From positions 12,770,587-12,834,586 of the forward strand of contig NC_071333.1 in the NCBI RefSeq assembly GCF_010183535.1: a stretch of 64,000 nt of DNA, written 5' to 3'. The notes beneath the pieces were generated by a model. That model worked only from the letters and a program-made list of their open reading frames with translations, did not search any database and was not told the DNA's origin. Made by a program: the position numbers and the translations under genes. The stretch comes from Caenorhabditis remanei (lineage: Eukaryota; Nematoda; Chromadorea; Rhabditida; Rhabditidae). Below are positions 61,878 to 64,000 of this stretch, one piece after another; position 1 is the stretch's first letter, and every line of letters begins with the position of its first letter.

Positions 61878-62881
61878 AGAAGGATTTATATGAATATCTA
61901 GTATAGTAATCATCTGGTAGCCAGCTGGAAGTCACAAACGGGGGAATACGTTGGGAGTGATAAGAACTTATAGCGCCTATTGGTCTGAAAAGGGATATGG
62001 AACGGCTAGACAAACGGGAGCCATGGTATCCAAAAAACGTAAATTTTAAGCAAAAACATTTTCAAACAAAGGGAGAGAAAACTATGAGCAGTATATGAGT
62101 ATAGGACTGCTGATGTTTGGAGAGCAATTACATAAAATGGTAGCTACTGTTCATGAGGAATAAATCAAACAAACTTATTCAATGTAAAGGTTGCTAGAAT
62201 TGATGAGTTGAATGGTGAAATACGAAAAGCGTGTTGGTGCACTACCATAGCAATGAACTGCGCAGAAAATAATCCCGCCTTCTTTTGAGAACATTTCACA
62301 TCTTACACTTCGCAACTCTCCTATGTTTCTTGAATGGTATTACCAGTATAGATTACTCTTTTTGAAACCGTCAGAACACCGCGTGAACCATTTCTTTTTA
62401 CGACTCTTTCTACATAAACTTTCCCTTTGGTGCAACATGCCGCCTAATGATAATTAGCTATTATCATTGAGAAATGAGAAGGTGGGTTATAAGGACACTT
62501 TTGTTATGATAAAGAATTTGTGATAGTAGGAAGGATGAGAAGACACTGAGTTACCTGACATTTGAATTGGGTCGACAGTGAGTCAATGATGAAATTTATG
62601 CTTTCCGGAAAGTGTGCAGAACAATGTTCTTGAATGGTGTGAAGAAAAGTGGAGAAATGATAACAGAAAGCGTAGGCTTCTATTTAGTAGGTAGTTTTGG
62701 GGTACAATTAATCCGCTTACTGAAAATAGGGAGGAGCAACAATGCTGACAAGATGCAGTTATCATGAAGTTTTTGACGCGAATGGGTTGATTTGGAAAGA
62801 AACGACGTAAGGCCGGAGAAGATTAACAGCACGAAACTTTGAGCCTGTTGAAAATTGGAGAGAGATACTGTAGGTGTCTGA

Positions 62882-63466
62882 ATGACAGAGGGAATACATT
62901 TAGTTTTTTTGGGAACTGTTACTTATTGTAACAGTCTGATCTACTCTCTACTTTCTCATGTCGGTGTTACCTTTCATGTCTTAAATCCAATAAGAAATCA
63001 GACCGGTGTGAATTCACTAATCCCCCTTTTTGTACACCAGCCAATTTGTTTGTATTTGTTTGAATTGATCCCCATTCCCACGTATTGCGTGATCTTTTCC
63101 CAAGGGGTCCCCCACTGTTTTGAACCAACAAACATCTTTTGGTTTCCCCCTCCATACCGACGTTTCAGGTACCGACTCTTTAGGAAATTTAGTTTTTTTT
63201 GTTTGGAGGACAAAAGAATAGATGGAAGGAGGGTTGAAAAAAAAACGGGCAGAAAATTCATTAGTGAGTGGAGAGGGAAACCAGTATTGTTTTGTGTTAC
63301 TGTAGATTATGATATGAGTGACACAGAAGAATTCCTCTCTTTTGTTATGAAAAACTTAATATTTCTATTTAAAACCTTCTCAACACACCTTCTGCCAAAA
63401 AAGTTTGAGAACTCTTCCGGCGGCATCGGTTACCCTAAGAAGCTATTGATACAAAAAGGCTATTGA
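62882..63466 (+). CDS. Long single-exon ORF of unknown function (194 codons)
   Basis: This is the longest uninterrupted frame in the window that no recognised gene explains. It has a hydrophobic first half (SLIYSLLSHVGVTFHV, ICLYLFELIPIPTYCVIF) and a basic middle (PYRRFRYRLFRKF). Codon choice is not that of the well-expressed worm genes nearby, and I see no domain, promoter or splice context. T-richness lowers stop frequency on this strand, so it may be chance. A lineage-specific gene is the alternative. Confidence 0.2.
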   Translation: MTEGIHLVFLGTVTYCNSLIYSLLSHVGVTFHVLNPIRNQTGVNSLIPLFVHQPICLYLFELIPIPTYCVIFSQGVPHCFEPTNIFWFPPPYRRFRYRLFRKFSFFCLEDKRIDGRRVEKKTGRKFISEWRGKPVLFCVTVDYDMSDTEEFLSFVMKNLIFLFKTFSTHLLPKKFENSSGGIGYPKKLLIQKGY

Positions 63467-63868
63467 TCAAGCTTGATAGGTTATTGTACCAGTTGTTCCT
63501 CTTCTTTTCTTATTGCTTGTTTGATTATTCGAGGTTGAAGGAACGATATTTGGACCTCACTGATGAATAGCGAGGAAACAATGAAAGGAGGTTAGATGAA
63601 AGGTGTCAGCAAGCATGCCGGCTGCTCACAACGTTTAATTGTAGAATTCTGATGCCGTTAGGACGTCAGCTAAGAGGGAAGAGGTCCTGTTTGCCTATGT
63701 CATGATACCTATTGTGACTCATTTCGATAACGGTTTCCTTATACCGGGAATGGATTAGTGAGCAATCGTCGGATGGCTGAGGGACATTAAAATTCTCTTG
63801 TTGACAGCCTATGACTACTTCTATGATTAAACAAATCAAGCTATAGAAAAGGAATGGGTCTTGAAGAT

Positions 63869-63874
63869 TTTATT
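63869..63874 (-). terminator. Polyadenylation signal for the right-edge gene
   Basis: TTTATT on the plus strand (AATAAA on the minus) lies about 80 bases beyond the putative stop codon at 63955. Confidence 0.45.
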
Positions 63875-63954
63875 CAAAACTTAAGAGAAATTTCATAAGA
63901 CTTATTTTTTATTTAAAAATATCATTTCGATAAAACGGTTCTCCCTTTTTTCAA

Positions 63955-64000
63955 TCAGACGTCACGGTCGCCTTGCTCCTTGCTCTTACCGATATCAATA
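63955..64000 (-). CDS. Possible 3' end of a minus-strand gene at the right edge (partial)
   Basis: Reading leftward from the edge, one frame gives IDIGKSKEQGDRDV then TGA. A minus-strand AATAAA (63869-63874) lies about 80 bases downstream, as expected for a short worm 3' UTR. The same bases also contain a donor-like GGTAAGAG, so they could instead be an exon end followed by intron. Identity unknown. Confidence 0.35.
   Translation of the reverse strand, partial: IDIGKSKEQGDRDV

Larger units (their letters stand above)
60139..63954. other. Upstream region of odd-2 and right-hand gene-poor stretch
   Basis: About 3.8 kb with no confident gene. A TATA-like box with a hairpin directly downstream lies near 60702-60766. 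A two-strand-open GC-rich segment lies at 61635-61877. A single long open frame on the plus strand runs 62882-63466. All are discussed separately. Confidence 0.45.

Overview
The window is nuclear DNA of a Caenorhabditis nematode. It is AT-rich with compact introns, mostly 45-60 bases, that end in the worm consensus TTTTCAG. Candidate trans-splice acceptors lie a few bases upstream of several start codons. The hsp-3, kynureninase, PEX3, NNT and odd-skipped genes look like the X-linked C. elegans set that I remember from cosmids C15H9 and C34H3. The X assignment is therefore inference from remembered synteny. All exon models below were built by hand from splice signals and reading phase; where a total length is given, the exon lengths sum to a multiple of three.

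Layout, left to right. (1) At 208-1138 (+) is the 3' end of a Cys-loop ligand-gated ion channel, with the M3-M4 loop and TM4. (2) At 2173-5099 (+) is a tandem triplet of about 100-residue secreted peptides. (3) At 5911-8336 (-) is the ER chaperone hsp-3, with unfolded-protein-response-like sites upstream. (4) At 10031-12993 (+) is a GPR107/GPR108-type seven-transmembrane protein. (5) At 13841-20472 (+) is a TMCC-family coiled-coil membrane protein with two possible promoters; a three-exon Ly6-like gene is nested antisense in one of its introns (18623-19077). (6) At 21478-23316 (-) is kynureninase and at 23993-25445 (-) PEX3, with a possible alternative first exon of PEX3 at 25988-26108. (7) At 27321-28874 (+) is a nematode-type 7TM receptor and at 29602-30965 (+) a BTB-domain protein. 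(8) At 32042-36160 (+) is mitochondrial nicotinamide nucleotide transhydrogenase. (9) At 36312-36960 (-) is a GPI-anchored Ly6-type protein and at 38904-44676 (-) an F-box protein with a 3.3 kb first intron. (10) At 47288-51710 (-) is an unusually small transmembrane ADAM-like protein. (11) At 59265-60138 (-) is an odd-skipped zinc-finger factor surrounded by large gene-poor flanks with a few GC-rich islands. (12) At the right edge is a possible 3' end of another minus-strand gene.

The genes do not form one pathway. They are a mixed block of housekeeping genes (ER folding, tryptophan catabolism, peroxisome biogenesis, mitochondrial NADPH supply), surface or secreted proteins, and a developmental regulator. 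The least explained parts are the secreted peptide triplet, the nested Ly6 gene, the reduced ADAM protein, the extra PEX3-like exon, and several GC-rich or hairpin-forming islands around odd-2. I found no mobile element, CRISPR array, rRNA or convincing tRNA.
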